Below are positions 42,542-54,810 of a stretch of 64,000 bases of DNA, piece after piece. The notes beneath the pieces were generated by a model that searched no databases, had not been told where the DNA came from, and saw nothing but the letters and a program-made list of their open reading frames with translations. How positions within the stretch are numbered: position 1 is the first letter of the stretch; the number at the start of each line of letters is the position of its first letter. Position numbers and translations under genes: made by a program. The DNA comes from Pseudanabaena sp. ABRG5-3 (GTDB taxonomy: Bacteria > Cyanobacteriota > Cyanobacteriia > Pseudanabaenales > Pseudanabaenaceae), in contig NZ_AP017560.1 of assembly GCF_003967015.1 (NCBI RefSeq), positions 124,001 through 188,000 on the forward strand. The letters are read 5' to 3'.

Positions 42542-43150
42542 ATGACTGCTGCGAATATGCAAAAGTTGATGAATTCTAAAACTGGGCAGAAGCGATCGCT
42601 TGATAATTCTTTGACCCGTCCATTAATTTTAGTTGCCGTATTACTTGCTTTCCTAATCATCGCCAATATTGCGATCGCGGTGATGCAGCCCAAGGAAAAG
42701 GTGAATGGTGAGCTATGGCTAATTAATCGCGTGGTGAGTGGGCAAACCGTCGAAGCTTCAATTTTGAGCAATCCGAATATGACGGTGCAGCGAGTACGAT
42801 TGCTCGGTATCAGTGCGCCACTCAAAGAACAGTCCCCTTGGGGCGATCGCGCTCGTCAACGCCTATCAGACTTGGTCAAGGAGCAGAAGGTCATCCTCGA
42901 ATTTGATGTGAAGCAAAAGGATAACTCCGATCGCCTGCTTGCCTATATTTGGAAAGATAATTTATTAGTGAATCAATATTTAGTCTCGGAAGGCTTAGCG
43001 ATCGCTGATCCCTATCCGCCCAATGTCAAGTATGACGCAAGGATTAGCCGCGCCCAATCAAAGGCAAGATTGCAAGAGTTAGGCATTTGGGACACGCAAA
43101 ACCCTCTACGTCTCAGTCCTAGAGACTTCCGCCGCCAATTAGGGAATTAA
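42542..43150 (+). CDS. Membrane-anchored SNase-like protein, probably inactive
   Basis: 202 residues from ATG 42542; the longer in-frame start at 42449 would translate the hairpin. Residues 27-48 (PLILVAVLLAFLIIANIAIA) are a membrane segment. The rest is a staphylococcal nuclease fold: VNGELWLINRVVSGQTVEAS, VRLLGISAPL, DNSDRLLAYIW, LLVNQYLVSEGLA and LGIW. Aligned to staphylococcal nuclease, Arg86 and Arg131 match the catalytic arginines. The calcium ligands Asp21 and Asp40 are Gln68 and Ser91, and the general base Glu43 is Leu94. Thermonuclease activity is therefore doubtful; it may bind nucleic acid or protein at the membrane. Confidence 0.8.
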   Translation: MTAANMQKLMNSKTGQKRSLDNSLTRPLILVAVLLAFLIIANIAIAVMQPKEKVNGELWLINRVVSGQTVEASILSNPNMTVQRVRLLGISAPLKEQSPWGDRARQRLSDLVKEQKVILEFDVKQKDNSDRLLAYIWKDNLLVNQYLVSEGLAIADPYPPNVKYDARISRAQSKARLQELGIWDTQNPLRLSPRDFRRQLGN

Positions 43151-43176
43151 ATACACTGCTTTGCAATGTATTTAAT

Positions 43177-43641
43177 TTAGTCGGCGATCGCAAGGTTATA
43201 GTTCGCGCCAGTAAAATCTGCACCTGTGACGTTAGCATTTTTGAAAATAGTGCTATTTACGTTTGCCCGATGCAAGTTGGCATGGAGCAATGAAGCATTC
43301 GTAAAATTCGCACTTGCCAAATTACTATCATCCAGAATGGCATTGGTCATATACGCATTGGTGAGATTGGCATGGTCGAGTTTTGCACCTGTAAGATCCG
43401 CACCCTCAAGATTTGCGCCTGTGAGATTGGCTTTGCTCAAGTTCGCACCCATGAGCGATGCACCGATCAAATGCGCTTGACTGAGATTGACACCTACAAG
43501 GTTGGCATTAGTTAAGTCACAGCCGCCACATTGTTTCGTCTTGAGCAGTTGTTGTACTTGCACAGGATCATAGGCTTCTACAGGTGTTGCCCACCAAATC
43601 CCGCAGAGTAAAACTAGAATCGCGATGAATTTAGTTTTCAT
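43177..43641 (-). CDS. Exported pentapeptide-repeat protein
   Basis: 154 residues. Residues 1-23 (MKTKFIAILVLLCGIWWATP) are a signal peptide. YDPVQVQQLLKTKQCGGCDL is the short cap found in many cyanobacterial proteins of this type. From there A(N/D)LxxA repeats run to the C-terminus (ANLVGVNLSQAHLIGASLMG and so on, about 20 units), forming a right-handed quadrilateral beta-helix. The protein is probably lumenal or periplasmic. The function of these proteins is mostly unknown. Confidence 0.92.
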   Translation of the reverse strand: MKTKFIAILVLLCGIWWATPVEAYDPVQVQQLLKTKQCGGCDLTNANLVGVNLSQAHLIGASLMGANLSKANLTGANLEGADLTGAKLDHANLTNAYMTNAILDDSNLASANFTNASLLHANLHRANVNSTIFKNANVTGADFTGANYNLAIAD

Positions 43642-43726
43642 TTTGCCCTCCTCTCTCCGAGGAATGCCTTGCTTTTATTATCGATTTAACTAATATTTAT
43701 GTCTTCATCCATCTGTAGTAAGTTAA

Positions 43727-43771
43727 GACATAAAACCGTTGTGACGCTAAGCGTCACAACGGTTTTATGTC
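43727..43771. repeat. Perfect hairpin, GACATAAAACC arms
   Basis: GACATAAAACCGTTGTGACG and complement around CTAAG. The outer GACATAAAACC is the same as the inner arms of the MITE-like elements at 15576 and 36832, but the TATAGC ends are missing. Confidence 0.6.
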
Positions 43772-43841
43772 AGCACAAAGTGCTGTATTTAATTAAAATT
43801 ATCTTGTTTTTTGGTAGTCCTAAAAAAGAAAGGATTTATAT

Positions 43842-43880
43842 GGTAAGGATGAGCGGTGCTTCGCGCCGCTCATCCTTACC
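43842..43880. repeat. Perfect hairpin upstream of miaA
   Basis: GGTAAGGATGAGCGG and complement around TGCTTCGCG (ends 43842 and 43880). It lies about 50 bp before the miaA start, so it may be in the leader transcript. Confidence 0.6.
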
Positions 43881-43928
43881 TATTTAGTTTTGATGGGGAC
43901 TTTAGAGTTAATTTAGGATGAATCAGTT

Positions 43929-44858
43929 ATGGAATCTGTAAAACAGAATGTTGGGTTAATTGTAATTTTAGGAGCCACGGCAACGGGGAAGACAAACTTA
44001 GCGATCGCTCTGGCGAAACATCTCAATGCGCCAATTTTGAGTGCTGACTCGCGCCAAGTTTATCGCTATCTAGACATTGGGACAGCCAAGCCAACCGTCG
44101 AGGAGCGTCAAGGCGTTCCCCATTACTTAATTGATATTATTGAACCTGACCAAACCTTTACCCTTGCTGATTATCAAGATCAAGCCCAGACTTTAATTGC
44201 TAAGTTCCATGCGGAGGGAGTTACACCAATCTTGGTTGGTGGTTCGGGACTATACATTAAGGCAATTACCGCAGGGCTAAAAATTCCCCGTGTACCGCCA
44301 CAACCGCATTTGCGATCGCAACTTGAGGAATTAGGACAACGCTATTGCTACCAAGTCTTACAACAGGTCGATCCTGTCGGTGCAAAGAAAATCCATGCCA
44401 ATGATCAAGTCAGAACTTTGCGATCGCTAGAAGTTTTTTATGTAACAGGTCAACCACTGTCAGCACAGCAGTACGAGCAACCTCCTAGTTATCCGATTGT
44501 GCAGATTGGTTTGGAATGTGTAGATCTGGATGCTTATCAAAAATTAGTTAGCGATCGCACTGAGCAAATGTTGGCACAGGGATGGCTTGATGAAATTCGT
44601 GATTTGCAACAGCGCTATGGTGATTTACCACTTTTAAAAACCCTTGGCTATAGTGAAATGTCGGACTATTTAGCCAATAAAACTGATTTAGCAACGGCAA
44701 AGGAACTCACAATTACGCATACCTGCCAATTTGCTAAACGCCAGCGCACATGGTTTCGAGGTTCGGGAAATGGAACTTTACCGATTCATTGGTTGCGATC
44801 AGGAAGTACTTGGGAAGATGCGATAAATATATGTCTCAATAGGAGTTTGCGGATTTAG
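43929..44858 (+). CDS. miaA: tRNA dimethylallyltransferase
   Basis: 309 residues. P-loop GATATGKT at 15-22, then LSADSRQVYRYLDIGTAKP and GVPHYLIDIIEPDQTFTLAD, VGGSGLYIKAITAGL, NDQVRTLRSLEVFYVTGQPL and TCQFAKRQRTWFRG: all MiaA hallmarks. The enzyme attaches a dimethylallyl group to A37 of tRNAs that read UNN codons, improving decoding accuracy. Both the substrate Asp (DSRQ) and the Thr of the P-loop are present. The gene is single. Confidence 0.97.
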   Translation: MESVKQNVGLIVILGATATGKTNLAIALAKHLNAPILSADSRQVYRYLDIGTAKPTVEERQGVPHYLIDIIEPDQTFTLADYQDQAQTLIAKFHAEGVTPILVGGSGLYIKAITAGLKIPRVPPQPHLRSQLEELGQRYCYQVLQQVDPVGAKKIHANDQVRTLRSLEVFYVTGQPLSAQQYEQPPSYPIVQIGLECVDLDAYQKLVSDRTEQMLAQGWLDEIRDLQQRYGDLPLLKTLGYSEMSDYLANKTDLATAKELTITHTCQFAKRQRTWFRGSGNGTLPIHWLRSGSTWEDAINICLNRSLRI

Positions 44859-44932
44859 GATCGCTGGCAGTTTGAAGAATAAAGTTTAAAATGGTTTGCA
44901 GGAACTAAATTGAACACTTTAGAAGGTTAGTG

Positions 44933-45541
44933 ATGGCATACAGCGATTTTGATCTGAAAAAAGTTAAACAAAATCTTAGGGTCAACTTGATCGAAAAAGA
45001 GAATCTTTTTATCGGTATTAAGTCTGTTGAAATTACAGCCTATCTTAAAGAATCTTTAGCAGAAAATATTCCGCTTGCCCGCGCAATTAATACGGAAAAA
45101 GCGCGATCGGAGTTAATAATTGCTAACATTTTGGTTGAATTGAGAAAAATCCTACAGCATAAAATTAGTTTGTTTTCTGGAATTGAATTTAATGTAGACA
45201 AAGACAAAGGACTCAATGGGTTTTGTGATTTCATTATCAGTGCTTCGCCAGAACAGTTAATGTTATGTAGTCCAGTTGTTGCGGTAGTAGAAGCAAAAAA
45301 TGAAAATATTATTGGCGGATTAGGTCAATGTATAGCGGAAATGGTTGCTGCCACAATCTTTAATGAACTAGAGAAGGATGAAAGTGTCAAAAGGGTCTAT
45401 GGTGTCGTGACAACGGGGACAACATGGAAATTTTTAAAAATGGATGGCAGTGATGTATACATAGATTTAGATGAGTATTCAATTGAAAGCCCTCATAAAA
45501 TCATTGGTATTTTATTGGCAATGGTGTCTCAAAAAGCTTGA
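44933..45541 (+). CDS. Uncharacterised protein with PD-(D/E)XK-like core
   Basis: 202 residues from ATG 44933 (a GTG is directly before it), with ribosome site AGAAGG. It begins AYSDFDLKKVKQNLRVNLIE. The middle reads GLNGFCDFIISASPE and VVAVVEAKNENIIGGLGQCI, a strand-Asp followed by E-x-K as in the restriction-endonuclease-like fold (D, ExK). Proteins of this type are common in cyanobacteria and mostly called hypothetical. The motif suggests nuclease ancestry, but activity is unproven. It overlaps the end of the convergent araC-type gene by 13 bp. Confidence 0.7.
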   Translation: MAYSDFDLKKVKQNLRVNLIEKENLFIGIKSVEITAYLKESLAENIPLARAINTEKARSELIIANILVELRKILQHKISLFSGIEFNVDKDKGLNGFCDFIISASPEQLMLCSPVVAVVEAKNENIIGGLGQCIAEMVAATIFNELEKDESVKRVYGVVTTGTTWKFLKMDGSDVYIDLDEYSIESPHKIIGILLAMVSQKA

Positions 45542-46512
45542 GATTTCTCCCTCGCTGCTTCTCGTAGCCGCTCCACATCGCGCATCGGTGGTGAGCCAAA
45601 GAGTCGTTTGTACTCTCGGTTGAAGTGTGAGGAATCCTCATAACCCACATTGTAAGCAGCACTGGTAGCATCAAGATTTTGTCCTAGCATCAAACGGCGA
45701 GCTTCCTGAAGTCGCAGTTGTTTCTGAAACTGCAAGGGACTCATCGCAGTGATAGCCTTAAAATGATGGTGGAAGCTAGAGACGCTCATGCCAAGCTCTT
45801 GGGCGATGCTTTCAATCCGCAATGGCTGATTAAAGTCTTTACGAAGGCGATCGACGGCTCTGGCAATTTGGTGGGTGTTGCCACCTAGAACGGCAATATG
45901 ACAAAGCCGCCCACCTTGATCTCCCATTAGCAGTCGGTAAATAATTTCCCTTGTAATCATGGGTGCGAGTATATGAGCTTCAGCAGAAGAATCTATCAGT
46001 CTGACTAGCCTTACCGTAGCGTCCAAAAGATTTACATCCAATGGACTTACATTAAGTGCTTTCACATTAGTACGGCTTTGTGGTGAGGGATACCCTGCTT
46101 CGACCATCACTGAGCCAACGAGGGCAGGATCGAGATCGAGGCGAAGGCTAAGGTACGGTTTTGCTTTGGATGCTTCCAGAATCTCGCTCACAATCGGCAG
46201 TTCCACCGTCGCTAGTAGATAGTGCATTGGGTCATACTGATAGCGATCGCTGCCCAGAAGAATTTCTTTGCTGCCCTGAGCAATTACACAAAAGGCAGGG
46301 ATGGAGACACTATGAATACATTCCGAAGGTGAGGAGGCGCGGTTAAAGTGCAGTCCTTTCAGTGGCTCAATCTTTCCATCATGATGAATAGTCTGTGCAA
46401 TCCGCTCCGTCAGTTCGTCTCTATAGGCTTGTGCTCTGTCTGCCTCGCGCTTTGTCTGCTGATCATTGACTAAATTCATATCAGACTTGGCTCCCGTTCT
46501 GACAGCATTCAT
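45529..46512 (-). CDS. AraC-family transcriptional regulator
   Basis: 327 residues. The N-terminal part (about 45-210) matches the cupin-like AraC_N domain (SIPAFCVIAQGSKEILLG, YLLATVELPIVSEI). The C-terminus has two HTH motifs: RIESIAQELGMSVSSFHHHF and ATSAAYNVGYEDSSHFNREY with FGSPPMRD. It is divergent from the aldo/keto reductase genes that begin at 46931. This resembles E. coli yqhC, whose product activates an adjacent aldehyde reductase and the reductase gene dkgA. A role in aldehyde or electrophile response is therefore likely, by analogy. Confidence 0.9.
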   Translation of the reverse strand: MNAVRTGAKSDMNLVNDQQTKREADRAQAYRDELTERIAQTIHHDGKIEPLKGLHFNRASSPSECIHSVSIPAFCVIAQGSKEILLGSDRYQYDPMHYLLATVELPIVSEILEASKAKPYLSLRLDLDPALVGSVMVEAGYPSPQSRTNVKALNVSPLDVNLLDATVRLVRLIDSSAEAHILAPMITREIIYRLLMGDQGGRLCHIAVLGGNTHQIARAVDRLRKDFNQPLRIESIAQELGMSVSSFHHHFKAITAMSPLQFQKQLRLQEARRLMLGQNLDATSAAYNVGYEDSSHFNREYKRLFGSPPMRDVERLREAAREKSQAF

Positions 46513-46695
46513 TTTTAAGATTTGCAGGATCGTACAACTATCTTAGACGATCGTTCTATTGCTTTAGCTTCAGGATGCCTAGAATAAACCTAAAGCAATG
46601 ACAAATAATTCCTAATTCTTACAGGCATTCTGGATTTTTATTCAAGAGAGAGTAATACAGTTTTGACCTTTAATTCAAAGACAGGAGTTCAAAAA

Positions 46696-46746
46696 ATGCA
46701 AAAGTGCAAACTTGGCAATAGCAACGATTGCTCACAAAGGAGGTAA
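46696..46746 (+). pseudogene. 5' remnant of an aldo/keto reductase gene
   Basis: ATG-initiated MQKCKLGNSNDCSQRR and stop. The first ten codons and the ribosome-site region (46684-46725) are almost identical to the start of the reductase gene at 49107 ([14 protein letters not shown]). After AGCAAC the similarity ends abruptly. It is the broken start of a second copy, probably left by a recombination event. Confidence 0.7.
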
Positions 46747-46748
46747 AT

Positions 46749-47782
<1,034 letters not shown>

Positions 47783-47867
47783 GCCCCTGAAGATAATAAA
47801 GGGCTACACGCGGAACGATTTTATTCCAGATAACTGGGCGTTACAGCCCAAAGAAGGAGTCACTGAC

Positions 47868-49087
<1,220 letters not shown>

Positions 49088-49094
49088 CTAATAA

Positions 49095-50114
<1,020 letters not shown>

Positions 50115-50117
50115 CTG

Positions 50118-50151
50118 CAAAAAAAGGGGGGCTTAGCCCCCCCTTTTTTTG
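50118..50151. terminator. Terminator between the reductase cluster and pilC
   Basis: AAAAAAAGGGGGGCT and AGCCCCCCCTTTTTTT around a two-base loop. The T run at each end makes it usable from both convergent directions. Confidence 0.9.
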
Positions 50152-50164
50152 AAAAGATTTGTGA

Positions 50165-51373
50165 TTACTTGATCTTGTCCATAATCGAGAAGATCGGTAA
50201 GTACATACCAACGATAATCGAACCGACCATGCCACCTAAGACCACGATCATCAAAGGTTCCATTAAACTTGTCAGTGCTTTGACCGCTTCCTCAACTTCG
50301 TTTTCATAGAAGTCAGCGACCTTCATCAACATCTTATCGATTTCCCCAGTTTCTTCACCGATGCTGACCATTTGCAAAGCCATTACAGGAAATACTTCCG
50401 TTTTTTCCATTGCAGGTGCAATTTGACCACCTTCGCGCACCGCATTTCTGGCGGACTCGATCGCATTACAGATCACCAGATTACCTGCGGTCTCAGCAGT
50501 AATTTCCAGTGAAGCCAAAATCGGTACACCTGCACGGGAGAGCGAGCCAAACGTCCGTGCAAATCGAGCAACGGCAGTTTTAACAACAAGATCGCCAAAC
50601 AAAGGAAACTTCAAGAACAGACCATCAAAATAGAGCTTACCAGCAGGAGTTGCATACACGCGATTGTAAGCAAAACCCAGTCCAAAGAAAGTAATCGGCA
50701 AGATCAAGACCGAGGGACTCTTTAAGAAGTTACTGATATTGACCAATATTTGGGTAAATGCAGGTAACTCACCACCTAAGCTCTTGAATACACCATCAAA
50801 GATCGGAATGATGAAAATACACATCGCTAAGAAGATGATGACAGCGATCGAAGTAACTACGATCGGATAGGTCATTGCTGACTTAATCTGGTTATTTAAG
50901 CGGGCTGAATCCTCAAGCAATGTTGCTAGACGAGCTAATACATCATCAAGCACACCACCCGTTTCCCCTGCTTGCACCATCGCACAATAGAGTTTGTCAA
51001 AAACCTTGGGGTGCTTCCGCAGCGCATCGGAAAAGTTAGTACCTTGCTGCACATCATCAAGAACTTCCGTAAGGGCGATTTTCAGTCGAGGATTGGAGCA
51101 TTGATCAACCATAACGCCCAAACCACGCACCATTGATACCCCTGCATTGACCAAGGTCGCTAATTGTCGTGAAAATAACGCTAAGTCCTTGACCGTCACC
51201 TTTTTCATCGTGATAGCAGAAAAACTAAATCCGCTCTTCACTTCTTTGATTTCTTGAATAACAAAACCTTTTTGTCTCCAAGTATCACGCGCCTCTTTGA
51301 GAGATTCGGCAACCATGGTCTGCTGTACAGATTTGCCCTTAGAGTCCTTTAAATTGGCTTGAAACTTTGCCAT
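50165..51373 (-). CDS. pilC: Type IV pilus inner-membrane platform protein PilC
   Basis: 402 residues. Two T2SSF domains (about 70-195 and 270-395) with VKDLALFSRQLATLVNAGVS and PLMEPLMIVVLGGMVGSIIV, and three membrane segments (near 170-190, 225-245 and 375-395). PilC connects the cytoplasmic motor ATPases to the pilus base and is needed for pilin polymerisation. The N-terminal MAKFQANLKDSKGKSVQQTM is the usual cyanobacterial form. It is third in the operon pilB-pilT-pilC, 63 bp after pilT. Confidence 0.95.
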   Translation of the reverse strand: MAKFQANLKDSKGKSVQQTMVAESLKEARDTWRQKGFVIQEIKEVKSGFSFSAITMKKVTVKDLALFSRQLATLVNAGVSMVRGLGVMVDQCSNPRLKIALTEVLDDVQQGTNFSDALRKHPKVFDKLYCAMVQAGETGGVLDDVLARLATLLEDSARLNNQIKSAMTYPIVVTSIAVIIFLAMCIFIIPIFDGVFKSLGGELPAFTQILVNISNFLKSPSVLILPITFFGLGFAYNRVYATPAGKLYFDGLFLKFPLFGDLVVKTAVARFARTFGSLSRAGVPILASLEITAETAGNLVICNAIESARNAVREGGQIAPAMEKTEVFPVMALQMVSIGEETGEIDKMLMKVADFYENEVEEAVKALTSLMEPLMIVVLGGMVGSIIVGMYLPIFSIMDKIK

Positions 51374-51436
51374 GATGACACCTCTTTATAAAGAAATTAC
51401 AGGTTAAAACAGGTAAGAATAGATCAAAACCAAAAG

Positions 51437-52597
51437 CTAACCACTAATTGATCTTGAGCGCACCATATCTGGCGATCGCAGATCTCCCACAGCTTTGCGT
51501 TTCATTACAGGTGCAGGGTTAGGACCAACTACCCGTAGTAATTCTTCAGGACGTGAAGTTTTAGACATCGCCGCTTCAAAGGTAATATCTCCATCCAGAT
51601 ATAACTTGGCTAAAACCGATTCAAGGGTCTGCATGGAATCCTTACCACCTGTTTGGATAAAGCCATACATTTGGGCAGTCTTCCCTTCACGAATCAGGTT
51701 AGAGATCGCAGGTGTAACCACCATAATTTCCTGAGCCATTACCCGTCCAAACTGCCCCGGTTGAGGATTATGACGAGGGACAAGGGTTTGACTCAATACC
51801 GCCACGAGGGAGTTAGAAAGCTGTACACGAATTTGTCCTTGCTGCTCAGGAGGAAATACATCCACCATGCGATCGACAGTCTGAGAAGCAGAACTAGTAT
51901 GCAATGTCCCAAATACGAGATGTCCTGTTTCGGCAGCAGATACCGCAAGCTGAATTGTTTCTAAGTCACGCATTTCCCCAACAAGGATTACGTCTGGATC
52001 TTCTCTCAGGGCAGCCTTAAGTGCATTGGCAAAGGTTTTGGTATCTTCGCCAACTTGGCGTTGGTGAATCACACTTTTTACGGATTCGTAGACAAACTCA
52101 ATGGGATCTTCTACGGTGAGGATATGTTCAGCACGGGTTTTGTTGATGGTTTGAATCATCGCCGCTAGAGTTGTGGTTTTGCCTGATCCCGTAGGACCTG
52201 TCACCAGTACTAATCCTCGTGGTTTTTCGCTCAGTTCACGGACAATCGGTGGCAGATTGAGATCATCCATATCAGGAATTTTGGAAGAAAGCGCACGTAA
52301 GCAAGCTGCATAGGTTCCGCGATCCTTGTACACATTGACCCGAAATCTTGCTAATCCTTTTACCCCATAGGAGCAGTCTAGTTCCCAACTTTGTTCGAGG
52401 GTTTTGCGCTGGTTGTTATTCAACATTGCAAAAATTAAACGCTGACATTCTTCGGGTGTAAGAGGGTCGCGATCGGTACGGGTGAGATGACCATTGATGC
52501 GAATATAGGGTGGAAGCCCTGCGGAGAGGTGCAAATCAGACCCCTTACGCTCTACCACCTCTTCCATCAAATCCTCGATGATATAGTCCATTACCAT
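51437..52597 (-). CDS. pilT: Type IV pilus retraction ATPase PilT
   Basis: 386 residues from ATG 52597 (ribosome site GGAGAA); TTG 52606 and ATG 52591 are alternatives. Walker A LVTGPTGSGKTTTLAAMIQT, Asp box HILTVEDPIEFVYE, Walker B DVILVGEMRDLETIQLA and the His box TGHLVFGTLHTSSA are canonical. PilT powers pilus retraction and thus twitching motility and DNA uptake. The AIRNLIRE-like motif (AISNLIREGKTAQMY) needed for retraction is present. It lies between pilB and pilC on the same strand. Confidence 0.95.
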   Translation of the reverse strand: MVMDYIIEDLMEEVVERKGSDLHLSAGLPPYIRINGHLTRTDRDPLTPEECQRLIFAMLNNNQRKTLEQSWELDCSYGVKGLARFRVNVYKDRGTYAACLRALSSKIPDMDDLNLPPIVRELSEKPRGLVLVTGPTGSGKTTTLAAMIQTINKTRAEHILTVEDPIEFVYESVKSVIHQRQVGEDTKTFANALKAALREDPDVILVGEMRDLETIQLAVSAAETGHLVFGTLHTSSASQTVDRMVDVFPPEQQGQIRVQLSNSLVAVLSQTLVPRHNPQPGQFGRVMAQEIMVVTPAISNLIREGKTAQMYGFIQTGGKDSMQTLESVLAKLYLDGDITFEAAMSKTSRPEELLRVVGPNPAPVMKRKAVGDLRSPDMVRSRSISG

Positions 52598-52744
52598 AGC
52601 GGGCAATTCTCCTGATCAAATCCTAATAAGTTGCATAGTTCCCTGTATCTCGGCTGAAACTTGCGGTTTATAAAAATTGTTTCGCACAAGTTATCTCAAA
52701 AACGTTATCTAGAGGAGAAGATCTCTAGACCGACTAGATAGATC

Positions 52745-52797
52745 AATTTGTAGCGTTTAAAACCTACACCTAGAGCAAGTTTTAAATGCTACAAATT
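52745..52797. repeat. Imperfect inverted repeat directly after pilB
   Basis: AATTTGTAGCGTTTAAAAC ... GTTTTAAATGCTACAAATT, a 19-bp arm with one mismatch. A separate palindrome CTAGAGGAGAAGATCTCTAG lies nearby at about 52710. They may modulate read-through from pilB to pilT. Confidence 0.5.
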
Positions 52798-54810
52798 TTA
52801 GAAGGTTCTCGGTGTGGTGCAGTAAGGACATTCGACAGTTTCAGGTGTGAGCATAGCATCACAGTTGTCGCATTCAAGCCCTTTGCCTCGACGAGCGCGT
52901 TCTTCGGCTTCTCTTCCTTTGTCTGTGTAAACCACACGTAGTACTTCATCAAGAGTAGTTGCGCCCTGTCTGACCAAATCAAAGGCATATGCCATCAAGG
53001 TTTTCATCCCTTCTTGGACAGCAATTTCTTTGATCACTTCAGTGGTTGCCCCCTTGTTGATCGCGCTTTGCAGACGTTCGGTCATTTTCATGATCTCGTA
53101 GACACCTGCCCGACCCTTGTATCCAGAGCCGTTACATTTTGGACATACGCGCTGACCGGGGAGCATGGCTTCACGGTTAACGATATTAGCTCGGTAGAAG
53201 GTTTTTTCGAGGTCAGTACTGGGCAAGCCAAAGCGATCGAGTTCCTCTTGCGATGGATTGTAGGGGATGCGGCAGTTGTCACAGACTCGGCGGAGTAGAC
53301 GCTGAGCTAGCACACCAATAATCGCTGTACTTGCCATGAATGGTTCGACACCCATTTCTTCAAGACGGGCAATACAACTAGGTGCATCGTTGGTATGTAG
53401 TGTTGTTAAGACTAAGTGACCTGTTAGCGCCGCTTCGATCGCGGTTTTGGCAGTTTCTGCGTCGCGAGTCTCACCCACAAGGATTACGTCAGGATCTTGG
53501 CGGAGGAAAGCGCGGAGAATACTGGCAAAGGTCATGCCTTTTTCCCGTAGAACTTGGCATTGAGTCAGTCCAGGAAGATTATATTCAACGGGATCTTCGG
53601 CAGTACTAATGTTAATGCCTGGATCGTTACATTCAGCGAGGGTTGAGTAGAGAGTGGTGGTTTTACCTGACCCCGTAGGACCTGTAACTAGAATCAGTCC
53701 ATAGGGACGTTTGGCAAAACTTTGCATCAGTTCCAAACTTTCGGGATCGCTGATCAGTTTATTCAGTCCAAGTTGGGTATTGGAGTTGTCGAGAATCCGT
53801 AGACATACTTTTTCACCGTTTTGGGTGGGGCAGGTATTGACACGGAAATCTACACGACGACCTTGGAAGTTACGCTTCAGCTTGCCATCTTGGGGAACCC
53901 GTTTCTCCGCGATATTGAGGTTAGAAATAATCTTGAAGCGAGAAATAACAGCGTTGATAATGTTCTTGGGTAAACGCTTGTTGTCACTGAGGAAGAAGTA
54001 TTCTCGCAATACACCATCCTTACGCAGACGAATGCAGAGATCTTTTTCCTGTGGCTCGATGTGAATATCTGAGCATCCTTCTTTGAGCGCTCTGACTAAG
54101 ATTTTGTCTACAAGGCTAATGATTGGGGCGGAGTTTTCGCCCCCAACCATGAGTTCATCGCCTTGATCTGCATCTGTTATATCTTCACCAAAGACATCAT
54201 CTTTAACTTGGAGATCTTCGTCACTGATTGCGCCTTCAGCCTTGGAACTCTTGTTGATTTGAAATTGCACAATATTATCAAATGTGCGATGAAAATCCTC
54301 GCGAGCAATCACTCGCCTAATCACCGTTATATTTTTGAGCAGTCGTGCAATTTCATTTTGGACTTTATAACTGTCGGGCGCAACTACTGCAAGGGTAATG
54401 CTGTTTTCACTTTTGGATAGAGGGAGAATCTCACAGTCGCGGCAACTAGAAACGGGGATAATATTGGAGTCGAGTAAGGTACTGAGGGTGGGGATATCAA
54501 ATTTGTCAACTTCAACATCGGGGTCGATCGGTTCGATGCCGTAAAGGACACGCAGTTCAAAAAGCTGTTGGCGCTTGTAATAGCGGGTAATGTCTGGGGC
54601 AAGTTGTTGACCCAAAATTTGCTCTAGGGCCATGAGAAATGGAACATTCTGTTCTTGACTATCCTTGACAGCGCGATCGAACTGGTCTGAGGTAGCATGT
54701 CCTTCTTGAATGAGTTTGCTCTCAAAAGGAGTGCGACCTCCCCGTTTAGCAAGAGCTTTGGTTCTGTTTCTGCTCGCGGCAGTATTTGGCGCTTGATCTG
54801 ATGTATTCAT
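52798..54810 (-). CDS. pilB: Type IV pilus extension ATPase PilB with C-terminal zinc ribbon
   Basis: 670 residues. N-terminal MshEN-type domain, then GSPII_E with IVTGPTGSGK-type Walker A (Lys383), the Asp box ISTAEDPVEYNLPG, Walker B DPDVILVGETRDAETAK and the His box TGHLVLTTLHTNDAPS. The tetracysteine metal site CDNCRIPYN ... CPKCNGSGYKGR is present. Beyond the usual end there is an extra tail, ECDNCDAMLTPETVECPYC, a CxxC-x10-CxxC zinc ribbon. PilB drives pilin assembly. MshEN domains bind c-di-GMP in related ATPases, which may connect this motor to the GGDEF and EAL proteins in the window. Confidence 0.95.
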   Translation of the reverse strand: MNTSDQAPNTAASRNRTKALAKRGGRTPFESKLIQEGHATSDQFDRAVKDSQEQNVPFLMALEQILGQQLAPDITRYYKRQQLFELRVLYGIEPIDPDVEVDKFDIPTLSTLLDSNIIPVSSCRDCEILPLSKSENSITLAVVAPDSYKVQNEIARLLKNITVIRRVIAREDFHRTFDNIVQFQINKSSKAEGAISDEDLQVKDDVFGEDITDADQGDELMVGGENSAPIISLVDKILVRALKEGCSDIHIEPQEKDLCIRLRKDGVLREYFFLSDNKRLPKNIINAVISRFKIISNLNIAEKRVPQDGKLKRNFQGRRVDFRVNTCPTQNGEKVCLRILDNSNTQLGLNKLISDPESLELMQSFAKRPYGLILVTGPTGSGKTTTLYSTLAECNDPGINISTAEDPVEYNLPGLTQCQVLREKGMTFASILRAFLRQDPDVILVGETRDAETAKTAIEAALTGHLVLTTLHTNDAPSCIARLEEMGVEPFMASTAIIGVLAQRLLRRVCDNCRIPYNPSQEELDRFGLPSTDLEKTFYRANIVNREAMLPGQRVCPKCNGSGYKGRAGVYEIMKMTERLQSAINKGATTEVIKEIAVQEGMKTLMAYAFDLVRQGATTLDEVLRVVYTDKGREAEERARRGKGLECDNCDAMLTPETVECPYCTTPRTF

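Noticed and set aside
43699-43887. 62-codon plus-strand open frame before miaA
   Set aside because: It spans two hairpins, has no ribosome site and no recognisable similarity.
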